Shown piece after piece: positions 15,826 through 25,653 of a stretch of DNA of 64,000 bases. The DNA lies in NCBI RefSeq assembly GCF_003576455.2, contig NZ_CP032869.1:2356001-2420000 (forward strand). Direction: 5' to 3'. Position numbers and translations under genes: made by a program. Position 1 is the first letter of the stretch, and the number at the start of each line of letters is the position of its first letter. The notes under the pieces are model-generated. The model worked only from the letters and a program-made list of their open reading frames with translations, searched no databases and was not told the origin of the DNA. This stretch comes from Mucilaginibacter celer. Its GTDB lineage: Bacteria > Bacteroidota > Bacteroidia > Sphingobacteriales > Sphingobacteriaceae.

Positions 15826-17751
15826 TTATACTGTTATTTCTTTTGTTATTTGTTCTTTAAATTCTTCAATGCTCATACTTCCCAAATCGCCGGCGCCGTG
15901 TTTACGGACAGAAACCAGCCCTTCGGCAGCTTCTTTTTCACCCACAATCAGCATATAAGGGATTTTTTTAACTTCAGCGTCGCGGATTTTACGTCCAATT
16001 TTTTCGTCCCTAAAGTCAATTAGCCCGCAAATATCGGAATCTTTTAATATATCAGAAAGTTTTTTTGCATATTCTTCATATTTTTCTGATATAGGCAGGA
16101 TAATGAACTGCTCAGGAGATAACCAAAGCGGGAAATTACCGGCACAATGCTCAATCAATACCGCGATAAAGCGCTCCATCGAACCAAACGGTGCCCTGTG
16201 GATCATTACCGGGCGGTGCTTCATATTATCGCTACCAGTGTATTCCAACTCAAAGCGCTCTGGCAAGTTATAATCAACCTGGATAGTGCCTAACTGCCAT
16301 TTACGGCCTAAAGCATCTTTCACCATGAAGTCCAGCTTCGGACCGTAAAACGCTGCTTCACCGTATTCAACCACGGTTGGCAAGCCTTTTTCGGCAGCGG
16401 CTTCAATAATCGCGTTCTCGGCTAAAGCCCAGTTTTCATCTGTACCGATATATTTGGCGCGGTTTTCAGGATCGCGTAATGATACCTGCGCAATGTAGTT
16501 ATCAAAGCCTAATGCCTTAAATACATACAAAACCAGGTCGATCACTTTTTTAAACTCATCCTTTACCTGGTCCGGGCGGCAGAATAAGTGCGCATCATCC
16601 TGAGTAAAGCCACGTACACGGGTTAAGCCGTGCAACTCGCCGCTTTGCTCGTAACGGTATACAGTACCAAACTCAGCAAAACGAACCGGAAGGTCTTTGT
16701 ACGAGCGTGGTTTTGTTTTATAGATTTCGCAATGGTGCGGGCAGTTCATCGGTTTCAGGAAAAACTCCTCTCCCTCCTGCGGTGTTTTGATCGGTTGAAA
16801 CGAATCGGCACCATATTTTTCATAGTGGCCCGAAGTTACATACAGATTTTTATGACCGATATGCGGAGTAATTACCTGCTCATAACCGGCTTTAACCTGT
16901 GCTTTTTGTAAAAAAGTAACCAAACGCTCGCGCAGTGCAGTTCCTTTTGGCAACCACAATGGTAAGCCCATACCCACTTTTTCCGAAAATGCGAACAGTT
17001 CCAACTCTTTACCCAACTTACGGTGATCGCGCTTTTTAGCTTCTTCGATCATGTGCAGGTATTCAGTCAGCTCGCTGGCTTTAGGGAAAGTAACGCCGTA
17101 AATACGGGTTAACTGCTTGCGTGTTTCATCGCCGCGCCAGTAGGCACCGGCAACACTCATCAGTTTAACCGCTTTAATAAAACCTGTGTTAGGGATATGC
17201 GGGCCACGGCACAAATCGGTAAAATTACCTTGCGAATAAAAAGTGATGGCACCATCTGGCAGATCTTTGATCAGGTCCAGCTTATACTCATCGCCTTTTT
17301 CGGTGAAATATTCAATCGCGTTGGCTTTACTAACCGGCTTGCGGATAAATTCTTCTTTGGTTTTAGCCAACTCGATCATCTTATCTTCTATCTGCTTAAA
17401 CTCGTCAGAAGATAAAACCTTGTCGCCAAAATCAACATCGTAATAAAAACCGGTTTCAATTGCCGGGCCGATACCGAATTTAGTACCCGGATACAGGGCT
17501 TCCAAGGCCTCAGCCATTAAGTGGGCCGATGAATGCCAGAATGTTGATTTGCCGTCGGCATCGTTCCAGGTTAGTAGTTTTACATGCGCGTCCTGTTCAA
17601 TAGGGCGACTTGCATCCCAAACCTGGCCGTCAACTTCGGCCGCTAATACGTTACGTGCTAATCCTTCAGAGATCGATAGAGCGATCTGAGCGGAAGTGAT
17701 TCCCTTGTCATACTGACGAACGGAACCATCAGGAAGTGTAATGTTAATCAT
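15826..17751 (-). CDS. thrS: Threonine--tRNA ligase
   Basis: A 641-residue class II synthetase. The domains are an N-terminal TGS (about residues 1-60), the alanyl/threonyl second additional editing-type domain (about 60-230, with [11 protein letters not shown]), the catalytic core with [11 protein letters not shown] and [18 protein letters not shown], and a C-terminal anticodon-binding domain (about 540-641). It charges tRNA-Thr. It leads the thrS-infC-rpmI-rplT operon; the 160 bases before its ATG are AT-rich, and a large palindrome lies beyond them. Confidence 0.99.
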   Translation of the reverse strand: MINITLPDGSVRQYDKGITSAQIALSISEGLARNVLAAEVDGQVWDASRPIEQDAHVKLLTWNDADGKSTFWHSSAHLMAEALEALYPGTKFGIGPAIETGFYYDVDFGDKVLSSDEFKQIEDKMIELAKTKEEFIRKPVSKANAIEYFTEKGDEYKLDLIKDLPDGAITFYSQGNFTDLCRGPHIPNTGFIKAVKLMSVAGAYWRGDETRKQLTRIYGVTFPKASELTEYLHMIEEAKKRDHRKLGKELELFAFSEKVGMGLPLWLPKGTALRERLVTFLQKAQVKAGYEQVITPHIGHKNLYVTSGHYEKYGADSFQPIKTPQEGEEFFLKPMNCPHHCEIYKTKPRSYKDLPVRFAEFGTVYRYEQSGELHGLTRVRGFTQDDAHLFCRPDQVKDEFKKVIDLVLYVFKALGFDNYIAQVSLRDPENRAKYIGTDENWALAENAIIEAAAEKGLPTVVEYGEAAFYGPKLDFMVKDALGRKWQLGTIQVDYNLPERFELEYTGSDNMKHRPVMIHRAPFGSMERFIAVLIEHCAGNFPLWLSPEQFIILPISEKYEEYAKKLSDILKDSDICGLIDFRDEKIGRKIRDAEVKKIPYMLIVGEKEAAEGLVSVRKHGAGDLGSMSIEEFKEQITKEITV

Positions 17752-17909
17752 CTACAACTATGATTTTTAATTTATAAAATTACGTTTAACCGGTCACCTA
17801 CAAAGTGACTTTATTTTTGTGGATACAAAAATAGAATTTTAAATAGCATTTGCTATTTAAATTGGTATTTATTGCCGGAAGATTGCTTTTGGGGGTGGCA
17901 CGAAAAAAA

Positions 17910-18004
17910 CGTCATTGCGAGGAACGAAGCAATCCCCGACTGTACAGGGCGGACTTGCTTAGCCTCTCTGCCTATTGGGGATTGCTTCGTTCCTCGCAAT
18001 GACG
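17910..18004. repeat. REP-like palindrome, 28-bp perfect arms
   Basis: Left arm 17910-17937 (begins CGTCATTGCGAGGAACGAAG) and right arm 17977-18004 are exact reverse complements with a 39-nt loop. The text GTCATTGCGAGGAACGAAG resembles interspersed palindromic repeats seen in many bacterial genomes. It lies between the mqnA end and the thrS start, both on the minus strand, where a folded RNA could affect the thrS leader. Only one copy is in this window. Confidence 0.85.
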
Positions 18005-18035
18005 TGGCGGAGTTTTATTAGTTTAAGATTTAAAA

Positions 18036-18779
18036 CTATAACGCCTTGATATAATCCAAAAACATATACAATGCTTTCTTCTTATCCTCAGTCAAATCAT
18101 AATCAATTTTCACCATCAAATAATCAACCAAATCAAAATCATCGCGCATATCCATTTCCTTAAACAAATCCTCACGATGATCCAGCCCATATTTAAGCGC
18201 CTGATTAAACTCATCCATAAACTCCTGCGGTATCGGCTTATTGGCTATCCAGGCGGCAAAGGTGAATGGCAGGCCGGTCATTTTTTGCCATTCTTCGGCA
18301 AGGTCATAAACGTATTTGTATTGATCTTTTTTGCCGAAAGTGCGGTCGCCTATTTGTACAAAGGCAGTATGTTCATCGGTTGAGAGCGAATAATCCGGCG
18401 CGTTAACGATCTGCTCCGGGTTTACCTGCCAGTGATTTTTCATCAACACACGGGCCAGGTTATTTGATGAGCGCGACTGCGGATCAAGCTGGATGGTTTT
18501 TACATCTTTAATATCACAATTACTGAAGATGAATACCGAATTAACTGCGCCAATGGCACCGATACAATAGTCGGATACTATTTCCCATTGAGGGAGGCTT
18601 AACGTTGCCGCTACTGGGATGAGGCCGATATCAACCACATCATCAATGAGTTTCTGCGCACAATCGGCCGGCATATCGAGGCTCAGGTCGATCTTGTTAA
18701 TAATGTCGGTATGTTGGATGCCGTATAAAAAGGGTTTGGTATTAGTGTAGCTTACCGCTGATATTCTGATCTTATTCAC
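18036..18779 (-). CDS. mqnA: Chorismate dehydratase MqnA (futalosine menaquinone pathway)
   Basis: A 247-residue protein of the MqnA/MqnD periplasmic-binding-like fold. The N-terminus RISAVSYTNTKPFLYGI and the later LPFTFAAWIANKPI are typical of MqnA, which converts chorismate to 3-enolpyruvyl-benzoate, the first futalosine-pathway step. MqnD is a paralogue, but the SYTNTKPF start favours MqnA. The start codon is GTG at 18779, 5 nt after the stop of the phosphatase gene, with no ATG available upstream. mqnE lies two genes upstream in the same direction. Confidence 0.9.
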   Translation of the reverse strand: MNKIRISAVSYTNTKPFLYGIQHTDIINKIDLSLDMPADCAQKLIDDVVDIGLIPVAATLSLPQWEIVSDYCIGAIGAVNSVFIFSNCDIKDVKTIQLDPQSRSSNNLARVLMKNHWQVNPEQIVNAPDYSLSTDEHTAFVQIGDRTFGKKDQYKYVYDLAEEWQKMTGLPFTFAAWIANKPIPQEFMDEFNQALKYGLDHREDLFKEMDMRDDFDLVDYLMVKIDYDLTEDKKKALYMFLDYIKAL

Positions 18780-18784
18780 AATAG

Positions 18785-19411
18785 CTATTTCTGTTCTTCG
18801 GAATGTTTTAAATGTTCGGCGTTGTTAAAATCGATGATCTCGAATTTTTCGCCATTGTAGGTTACCTTATAAAGTACCAGGTTTTGGTGCGGGAAGCTAT
18901 CCATTTCGGATAGTGGTTTACCTGTAAGGATGCAAAGCAGTAAACGCATAGCACGGCCATGCATACAAATCAATACCGTTTTTTCTTCGGGGTGGCTCAT
19001 GATCACCTCCAAAGCTTCGCGCTGGCGTTTCTCCACCTCCAGTGGGCTTTCGCCGCCTTCAAATTTGCTATCCAGTTTGCCATCCAGCCAATCGCGCATA
19101 ATTTGCAAAAAAGCTGCTTTGTTGTCGGCGGTAGGAGCCTGCCCTTCATGCACTCCCCAGGCTAACTCATCCAAACCCGAAAGTTTTTCGAACGGGATAC
19201 CGAGATCAATAAAAGGCTGGATACTTTGCTGGGTACGCTTCAGTGCCGAAATGTAAATCTTATCAAACGGAACTGCTTTATAAGCCTCAAAAAATTGGCA
19301 GGCCTGTTTGCGGCCTTCATCATTCAGGTCGGTATTAACTCCACGACCTTGAATAATGCCCAACTTATTAAATTCCGTTTGCCCGTGGCGTACTATGTAT
19401 AAGGTTTTCAT
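18785..19411 (-). CDS. Histidine phosphatase family protein
   Basis: A 208-residue protein of the phosphoglycerate-mutase-like fold. The phosphohistidine motif is VRHGQTEFN with His9, and the second His is in ICMHGRAMR. The catalytic acid is probably Glu in DELAWGVHEGQ. Small members of this family act as phosphatases on sugars or nucleotides. It sits between mqnE and mqnA, 5 nt from mqnA, so a housekeeping role linked to that operon is possible but not shown. Confidence 0.92.
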   Translation of the reverse strand: MKTLYIVRHGQTEFNKLGIIQGRGVNTDLNDEGRKQACQFFEAYKAVPFDKIYISALKRTQQSIQPFIDLGIPFEKLSGLDELAWGVHEGQAPTADNKAAFLQIMRDWLDGKLDSKFEGGESPLEVEKRQREALEVIMSHPEEKTVLICMHGRAMRLLLCILTGKPLSEMDSFPHQNLVLYKVTYNGEKFEIIDFNNAEHLKHSEEQK

Positions 19412-19428
19412 ATTTTGAGCTGAAAGCT

Positions 19429-19544
19429 AAAAGCCGAAGGCTTAAAGCTTTCTTGCTTGTATATCTTATCTTTTTTTGCTTTAAGCTTTTGGCCTTTTGC
19501 TTTAAGCTTATTTATTTGCTTTAAGCTTTGAGCCTTCGGCTTTT
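19429..19544. repeat. Intergenic inverted repeat with internal 14-nt direct repeats
   Basis: AAAAGCCGAAGGCT (19429-19442) is the exact complement of AGCCTTCGGCTTTT (19531-19544). In between, TTTGCTTTAAGCTT occurs three times (19475, 19496 and 19515) at about 20-nt spacing. It fills the gap between mqnE and the phosphatase gene. It resembles four other low-complexity inverted repeats in the window in architecture, not sequence. Confidence 0.75.
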
Positions 19545-19547
19545 TGA

Positions 19548-20744
19548 TTAATTAATTACCGGTAACTTATAATATTGAGGCTTGGGTTCGTTCTCAAACT
19601 CAAAATTAGTGTAATCAGTTACTACATTATATAAGGTGTCGCGCTCAATTGGTTGGCGGCCTACATGTTTAATTAACTCAACCAATTGCTTGGTGCTCAT
19701 GCCGGGATGTTGCTCCTCGGCGCCTGCCATCGAGTAAATTTTGGTGGTATCATCTAAAGTACCATCAATATCATCCACGCCAAAATTAAGCGAAAGCTGT
19801 GCGGTAGTACGGCTGATCATGGCCCAATAAGCTTTGATGTGATCAAAGTTATCCAGGTAAATACGTGCTACAGCGTAGTTACGCAGATCCTCAATAACCG
19901 AAACTTCCGGCACATGCGACATCTGGTTGTCTTTATTCCTGAATTTAAGCGGAATGAAAGTTTGGAAACCGCCTGTTTTATCCTGTAACTGGCGTAGGCG
20001 TTCCATGTGATCAATACGGTGCTTAAACTCTTCAATGTGTCCGTAAAGCATAGTAGCGTTTGAACGGCCGCCTAATTTGTGCCACTCCTCATGAATTGCC
20101 AGCCATTGATCGGCAGTACATTTATCTTTAGAGATTTGATCCCTGATCTCCGGGTCGAAGATCTCGGCACCGCCGCCTGGGATTGAATCCAGACCGGCTT
20201 CCTGCATCAGGCGCATGCCTGTAGCATAGTCGATCTTAGCTTTTTTGAAAATGTAGTGGTATTCAACCGGGGTAAGCGCCTTGATATGCAGCTCGGGCCT
20301 GTGGGCACGGATACGAGCGAATAATTGCTGGTAAAAAGGCACATCATATTGAGGCAATACGCCGCCCACAATGTGTACTTCGGTAACCGGTTCGCCATCG
20401 TATTTGGTTACCATATCAAACATCTCATCCATGGTATACTCCCACCCTTCCGATTTTTGTTTCAGCAGGCGTGAGTACGAGCAAAATTTGCAATCGTAAA
20501 CGCAAAGATTGGTTGGCTCGATATGAAAATTACGGTTGAAATAAGTTTTGTCGCCGTGGCGCTCCTGGCGGATATGGTTGGCTAAAGTGCCGAGATATCC
20601 AAGCTCGCCCTGCTCATAAAGCAAAACGCCTTCATCAAAAGTGATGCGTTGTTTATTTAGTACCTTTTGGGCAATGTGCTTTAAGTCAGCAGATAAATTC
20701 GGATTGTTAAGTAAAAACTGTAAATTATCTGAATTTTGCATCAT
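19548..20744 (-). CDS. mqnE: Aminofutalosine synthase MqnE (radical SAM)
   Basis: A 398-residue radical SAM enzyme. The [4Fe-4S]-binding cysteines are 81, 85 and 88 in NLCVYDCKFCSYSR. TEVHIVGGVLPQYDVPFY and ALTPVEYHYIFKKA are characteristic of MqnE, and IPGGGAEIFDPEIRDQI is shared with MqnC and cofactor-F0 synthases. It joins 3-enolpyruvyl-benzoate to the adenosine part of SAM. With mqnA downstream it shows that the organism makes menaquinone by the futalosine route. Confidence 0.95.
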   Translation of the reverse strand: MMQNSDNLQFLLNNPNLSADLKHIAQKVLNKQRITFDEGVLLYEQGELGYLGTLANHIRQERHGDKTYFNRNFHIEPTNLCVYDCKFCSYSRLLKQKSEGWEYTMDEMFDMVTKYDGEPVTEVHIVGGVLPQYDVPFYQQLFARIRAHRPELHIKALTPVEYHYIFKKAKIDYATGMRLMQEAGLDSIPGGGAEIFDPEIRDQISKDKCTADQWLAIHEEWHKLGGRSNATMLYGHIEEFKHRIDHMERLRQLQDKTGGFQTFIPLKFRNKDNQMSHVPEVSVIEDLRNYAVARIYLDNFDHIKAYWAMISRTTAQLSLNFGVDDIDGTLDDTTKIYSMAGAEEQHPGMSTKQLVELIKHVGRQPIERDTLYNVVTDYTNFEFENEPKPQYYKLPVIN

Positions 20745-20823
20745 TATAAATTTCCGCCAAATGTACTAAAAAGCACAATACTAATGTGCGTTATAACATA
20801 TATCGGCCAAAATTACAATAAGG

Positions 20824-21345
20824 TTACAGAGCCTTGATCTCGCTGATGTGGATGCCTATCGAGCAATCGTCCTGGCAACCAATTGCTGCATGCGTGGCCA
20901 CCGAGATCATACCATTGTTATTGGCCTCGAAGTAGGTGGTGTTTTCTTTTTTATTAACGGCAAGCCATTCGTTTTTGGCTTTTTGATAAACCTGGTCGAG
21001 GGTAAGTAAGGAAGCTCCCGAATTGTGTTGACCTAATGATGCTTTATCTTCATGCCATTGTTCGGTTGTGGTTTTAATCGGAGGCGTGGTTGAAGATGTG
21101 TATTCTAATTTATAGGCATAATAGTCGCGGGCTATCACATTGCCATTTTGAACGGTGATCTTCGTTTCGGATCCGTAGCCAAATACCGACCCCGAAGTTA
21201 CGGTGTAGGTGTACGAGTTTTTACTCTCAGCCTTAAAGCTTTGCCATGCTTTATAGCTTTTATCGTAAGCGGTATCATTGGCATCTTTTTTACAGGCTGA
21301 TAAACCGGCGATAACAAACAGGATGAGTATAAAGGCTCTTTTCAT
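20824..21345 (-). CDS. DUF6174-like lipoprotein
   Basis: A 173-residue protein with a lipoprotein signal peptide (LFVIAGLSACKKD, lipidation Cys18). The mature part (KAWQSFKAESKNSYTYTVTSGSVFGYGSETKITVQNG) matches the DUF6174 pattern of small envelope proteins. Two cysteines in IGCQDDCSIGI near the C-terminus may form a disulfide. Function unknown. It lies alone between mqnE and the divergent MetB-like gene. Confidence 0.75.
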   Translation of the reverse strand: MKRAFILILFVIAGLSACKKDANDTAYDKSYKAWQSFKAESKNSYTYTVTSGSVFGYGSETKITVQNGNVIARDYYAYKLEYTSSTTPPIKTTTEQWHEDKASLGQHNSGASLLTLDQVYQKAKNEWLAVNKKENTTYFEANNNGMISVATHAAIGCQDDCSIGIHISEIKAL

Positions 21346-21442
21346 AATGATGAGGTTTTATATCCTATTCGGTTAAAAATAAAAAAACGCTACAGCTAAT
21401 CACAAATATTCTTTTTTACTTTGGGCGATAAGCGCAAATATC

Positions 21443-22558
21443 ATGAAAACTGAAACTATAGCTATACACGCCGGTAACCATGTTGATAAAGCAACAAGGG
21501 CCGTAATCCAACCCATCATTATGTCCACCACTTTTGAACGTGGCGACGATGGCGGTTTCCCGGCAGGTTATATTTACAGCAGGTCGGCTAACCCTAACAG
21601 ACATGCTTTAGAGCGTGTTTTGGCACAACTGGAAGGCGGTACTGAAGCCGCATCATTTTCATCGGGCAATGCCGCGGGCATGTCGGTATTTCAATCGCTT
21701 AAGCCAGGTACGCATATTATCGCACCTGATGATATGTACCATGGCCTGCGCAATCAACTTAAAAATCTGTTTGCAGGTATTTTAACGTTCGATTTTATCG
21801 ATGTTAATGATGAAGAAGTTTTACAACAGCATATCAAACCCGAAACCGGCCTCATCTGGATTGAAACCCCGTCAAACCCGCTGCTTAAAATAACCGACAT
21901 AAAAAAGGTAGTGACAATAGCCAAAGCAAACGGCATTAAAGTTTTGTGCGATAATACATTTGCTACCCCAATTTGCCAACGCCCGCTTGAGCTGGGTGCC
22001 GATATGGTGATGCACTCCGCCACCAAATACTTCGGCGGACATAGCGATTTGATGGGCGGTGCTTTAATTACTGCCGAAAAGAGCGATTGGTGGGCAAAAA
22101 TTCGGCAGGTGCAGGAAATGGGTGGTGCTATCCCCTCGCCTATGGATTGCTATTATTTGGTGCGCAGTATTAAAACTTTGCCCTACCGTGTAAAGGGGCA
22201 CGTACAGAACGCGCAGCTATTGGCCGAATATCTTGAACGGCATCCCAATGTAGAGAAAGTGATGTATCCTGGTCTGCCATCGCATCCGCAACATGAAATA
22301 GCTAAAGATCAGATGCTGGCTTTTGGCGGGATGCTATCTTTTATTATTAAAGGCGATGAAAACGATACGCATAACATCATCAATAAACTAAAACTGTTTA
22401 TCAAAGCTACCAGCCTCGGCGGTGTAGAGAGCCTGATAGAACACCGCGCCACCGTTGAAGGGCCGGATACCAAAACACCGCGCAACCTGTTGAGGGTTTC
22501 GGTTGGTTTGGAGCATATTGATGATCTGATAGCCGATTTGGAGCAGGCTTTGGCTTAA
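21443..22558 (+). CDS. Trans-sulfuration PLP enzyme (cystathionine gamma-synthase/lyase type)
   Basis: A 371-residue Cys/Met-metabolism PLP enzyme. The Schiff-base Lys195 is in HSATKYFGGHSDLMGGA, the cofactor Asp is in VLCDNTFATPICQ, and the phosphate-binding region is YSRSANPNRHALE and FSSGNAAGM. The length fits MetB, MetC or CGL. The members cannot be told apart with certainty by eye, so no symbol is given. It lies before the SAM-riboswitch met genes but on its own promoter, so it may feed cystathionine to or from the same pathway. Confidence 0.92.
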   Translation: MKTETIAIHAGNHVDKATRAVIQPIIMSTTFERGDDGGFPAGYIYSRSANPNRHALERVLAQLEGGTEAASFSSGNAAGMSVFQSLKPGTHIIAPDDMYHGLRNQLKNLFAGILTFDFIDVNDEEVLQQHIKPETGLIWIETPSNPLLKITDIKKVVTIAKANGIKVLCDNTFATPICQRPLELGADMVMHSATKYFGGHSDLMGGALITAEKSDWWAKIRQVQEMGGAIPSPMDCYYLVRSIKTLPYRVKGHVQNAQLLAEYLERHPNVEKVMYPGLPSHPQHEIAKDQMLAFGGMLSFIIKGDENDTHNIINKLKLFIKATSLGGVESLIEHRATVEGPDTKTPRNLLRVSVGLEHIDDLIADLEQALA

Positions 22559-22566
22559 TAAGGCGA

Positions 22567-22656
22567 AAGGATAAAGGTAAAAGGCGAAAGGTAGAAGCAT
22601 TTGAGGAGGTTAAAACACTCGTCTTAAAAAACCTTTTGCCTTTGACCTTTATCCTT
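22567..22656. repeat. Intergenic inverted repeat, 26-nt arms
   Basis: The left arm at 22567-22592 and the right arm at 22631-22656 match as reverse complements at 24 of 26 positions; both are built from AAAGG/CCTTT text. A second overlapping pair (AGGAGGTTAAA at 22604 and TTTAACCTCCT at 22655) offers an alternative fold. It follows the MetB-like gene and may terminate it. Confidence 0.75.
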
Positions 22657-22678
22657 TAACCTCCTTTCTGAAATAAAA

Positions 22679-22711
22679 TTTGGTACATTACCCCATAACC
22701 CCTTATATTCG
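22679..22711 (+). promoter_or_regulatory. Promoter of the SAM-riboswitch met operon
   Basis: TTTG at 22679-22682 and TATATTCG at 22704-22711 with a 21-nt spacer resemble the TTTG / TAnnTTTG promoter. Shortly after the predicted start lies TTGGTA-GCGA-TACCAA (22721-22736), a GNRA-capped hairpin that could protect the 5' end of the RNA. Confidence 0.55.
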
Positions 22712-22772
22712 CAACATTATTTGGTAGCGATACCAAGGTCGATCATTACTCCGCACATAGTTTCGGGTTTTG

Positions 22773-22881
22773 ATTTATAAAGAAGCGGCGAGAGATCAGG
22801 CTCAATGACCCGCTGGCAACCCTTCAATGTTGAAGAAGGTGCCAATTCCTGTCCCGGCAAATAACACCGGGGAATATAAAT
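22773..22881 (+). promoter_or_regulatory. SAM-I (S-box) riboswitch
   Basis: Conserved S-box blocks appear in order: GCGGCGAGAGATCAGGC, CAATGACCCGCTGGCAACC and AAGGTGCCAATTCCTG. P1 is closed by ATTTATA (22773-22779) and TATAAAT (22875-22881). It lies upstream of metY, metX and hom. The 3' edge of P1 is only 8 nt from the ATG of a 36-codon leader ORF, so ligand binding could affect leader translation as well as, or rather than, transcription. Confidence 0.93.
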
Positions 22882-22889
22882 TTATAACC

Positions 22890-23000
22890 ATGAAAAGTTT
22901 AATTAAATTTACGCAACGCAACACTTTTTACACCTTAAACGGTAACGTACAATATATTAGCTCTCCCGTTAGCTGTATTTGTATTTGTTGCTGCTGTTGA
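22890..23000 (+). CDS. Cys-rich leader peptide, 36 residues
   Basis: A short ORF, ATG 22890 to TGA 23000, directly after the SAM-I aptamer. It begins MKSLIKFTQRNTFYT and ends CICICCCC, so six of the last eight sense codons are cysteine (four TGT, two TGC). There is no signal peptide. The stop is 7 nt before a stable hairpin. The layout matches a ribosome-stalling attenuator that would sense Cys-tRNA ahead of the sulfide-using enzyme metY. A functional thiol- or metal-binding peptide is an alternative. I know of no named family for it. Confidence 0.65.
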   Translation: MKSLIKFTQRNTFYTLNGNVQYISSPVSCICICCCC

Positions 23001-23007
23001 TGCTTAG

Positions 23008-23071
23008 CACACGTCTCTTTTCCATCTCCGGAAAAGGGTGTGTATTGTTAAACCGGTTATTTCACAACCGG
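23008..23071 (+). promoter_or_regulatory. Two hairpins after the Cys-rich leader ORF
   Basis: Hairpin 1 (23008-23042) has a lower stem CACAC/GTGTG and an upper stem CTTTTCC/GGAAAAG with loop ATCTCC. Hairpin 2 (23053-23071) is CCGGTT/AACCGG with a 7-nt loop, followed by CTTTGTC, a poor U-run. Neither is a textbook terminator, so the switch may act on RNA stability, Rho access or metY translation. metY starts 60 nt later. Confidence 0.6.
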
Positions 23072-23110
23072 CTTTGTCAAAATCCATCTAACATTCAAAA
23101 TCTAAATTAA

Positions 23111-24445
<1,335 letters not shown>

Positions 24446-24490
24446 CAATGTATAGTTTTTTAAAAGTGATATAGTAAACGTTGTTTGTGT

Positions 24491-24576
24491 TTAAGTCTGA
24501 AGTTCAAAGCCCGAAGTCAAAAGTTAGGATTTAACGTTTCTGACTTTTGACTTCGGACTAAAGACTTTCGACTTAA
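24491..24576. repeat. Intergenic inverted repeat, 34-nt arms
   Basis: Arms 24491-24524 and 24543-24576 are reverse complements at about 27 of 34 positions, with a perfect inner 14 bp (CCGAAGTCAAAAGT / ACTTTTGACTTCGG) and an 18-nt loop. The arm text repeats AAGTC/GACTT units. It separates metY from metX and could reduce read-through or protect the upstream message. Confidence 0.8.
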
Positions 24577-24597
24577 CACAATACGACAAACAAGAGA

Positions 24598-25653
24598 ATG
24601 AACGCAGAGATATTTAAATACACTGATACTTTTGAGTTTGAATCGGGCCAAACGCTGGAGGGTTTAGAGATAGGCTTCCATACTTACGGCCGGTTAAATA
24701 AAGAGAAAAATAACGTGATTTGGGTTTGCCACGCGCTTACCGCCAATAGTGATGTATTTGACTGGTGGAAAGGTTTGATTGGCGAGGGCTACTTTTTTAA
24801 TCCCGAAGAGCATTTTATTGTTTGTGCCAATATTTTGGGTTCGCCTTACGGAACTACAAGTCCGCTGAGCATTAACCCTGCTACCGGCCAACCTTATTAT
24901 CTTACCTATCCGCAGTTTACTACAAGGGATATGGTTAAGGCACACCGGTTGCTTGCTGCGCACTTACAGATTAATAATATCAGTGTATTGATAGGCGGAT
25001 CGTTAGGAGGCCAGCAGGCTATGGAATGGGCAATTATTGAACCGGAGCGCATCAAAAATCTGATCCTGATTGCTACCAATGCCAAACACTCGCCATGGGG
25101 TATTGCCTTTAACGAGTCGCAGCGTTTGGCTTTAAGCGCTGATCCTACGTTTAATAATAATACGCCTGAGGGAGGCCGGAATGGTTTAAAGGCGGCACGC
25201 AGCATCGCGCTGTTAAGCTACCGCACTTATAAAACCTACGGCATTACCCAACAGGAAGAAAGCGATGATGTTACGGACAATTTCCGTTCATCATCTTACC
25301 AAAACTACCAGGGGCAAAAACTGGTGAACCGTTACAATGCCTACAGCTATTGGTACCTTACCAAAGTGATGGATTCGCATAATGTGGGCCGTGGTCGGAA
25401 CGGGGTTGAAAAGGCTCTAAGCCAGATCAAAGCAAAAACATTGGTAATCGGCATTTCGTCGGACGTATTGTTTCCTGTTGAGGAACAGCAATTGCTGTTC
25501 AGGCAGATTCCTAAAGCGGCCTTCGCCCAGTTGGATTCCTTTTATGGGCACGACGGATTTTTAATTGAAACAGAAGCATTAACAAACATATTTACATCGT
25601 TTTTTAAAACCGATGTAAAAGGAAAAATTATAGAACTGCAACGTACAGCGTAA
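24598..25653 (+). CDS. metX: Homoserine O-acetyltransferase
   Basis: A 351-residue alpha/beta-hydrolase-fold acyltransferase. The nucleophile Ser135 lies in IGGSLGGQQAMEW, the MetX signature; NILGSPYGTTSP forms the family loop; and the catalytic His is in YGHDGFLIE near the C-terminus. It transfers acetyl from acetyl-CoA to homoserine for metY. Its stop and the hom start overlap as TAATG, so translation is coupled. Confidence 0.95.
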   Translation: MNAEIFKYTDTFEFESGQTLEGLEIGFHTYGRLNKEKNNVIWVCHALTANSDVFDWWKGLIGEGYFFNPEEHFIVCANILGSPYGTTSPLSINPATGQPYYLTYPQFTTRDMVKAHRLLAAHLQINNISVLIGGSLGGQQAMEWAIIEPERIKNLILIATNAKHSPWGIAFNESQRLALSADPTFNNNTPEGGRNGLKAARSIALLSYRTYKTYGITQQEESDDVTDNFRSSSYQNYQGQKLVNRYNAYSYWYLTKVMDSHNVGRGRNGVEKALSQIKAKTLVIGISSDVLFPVEEQQLLFRQIPKAAFAQLDSFYGHDGFLIETEALTNIFTSFFKTDVKGKIIELQRTA

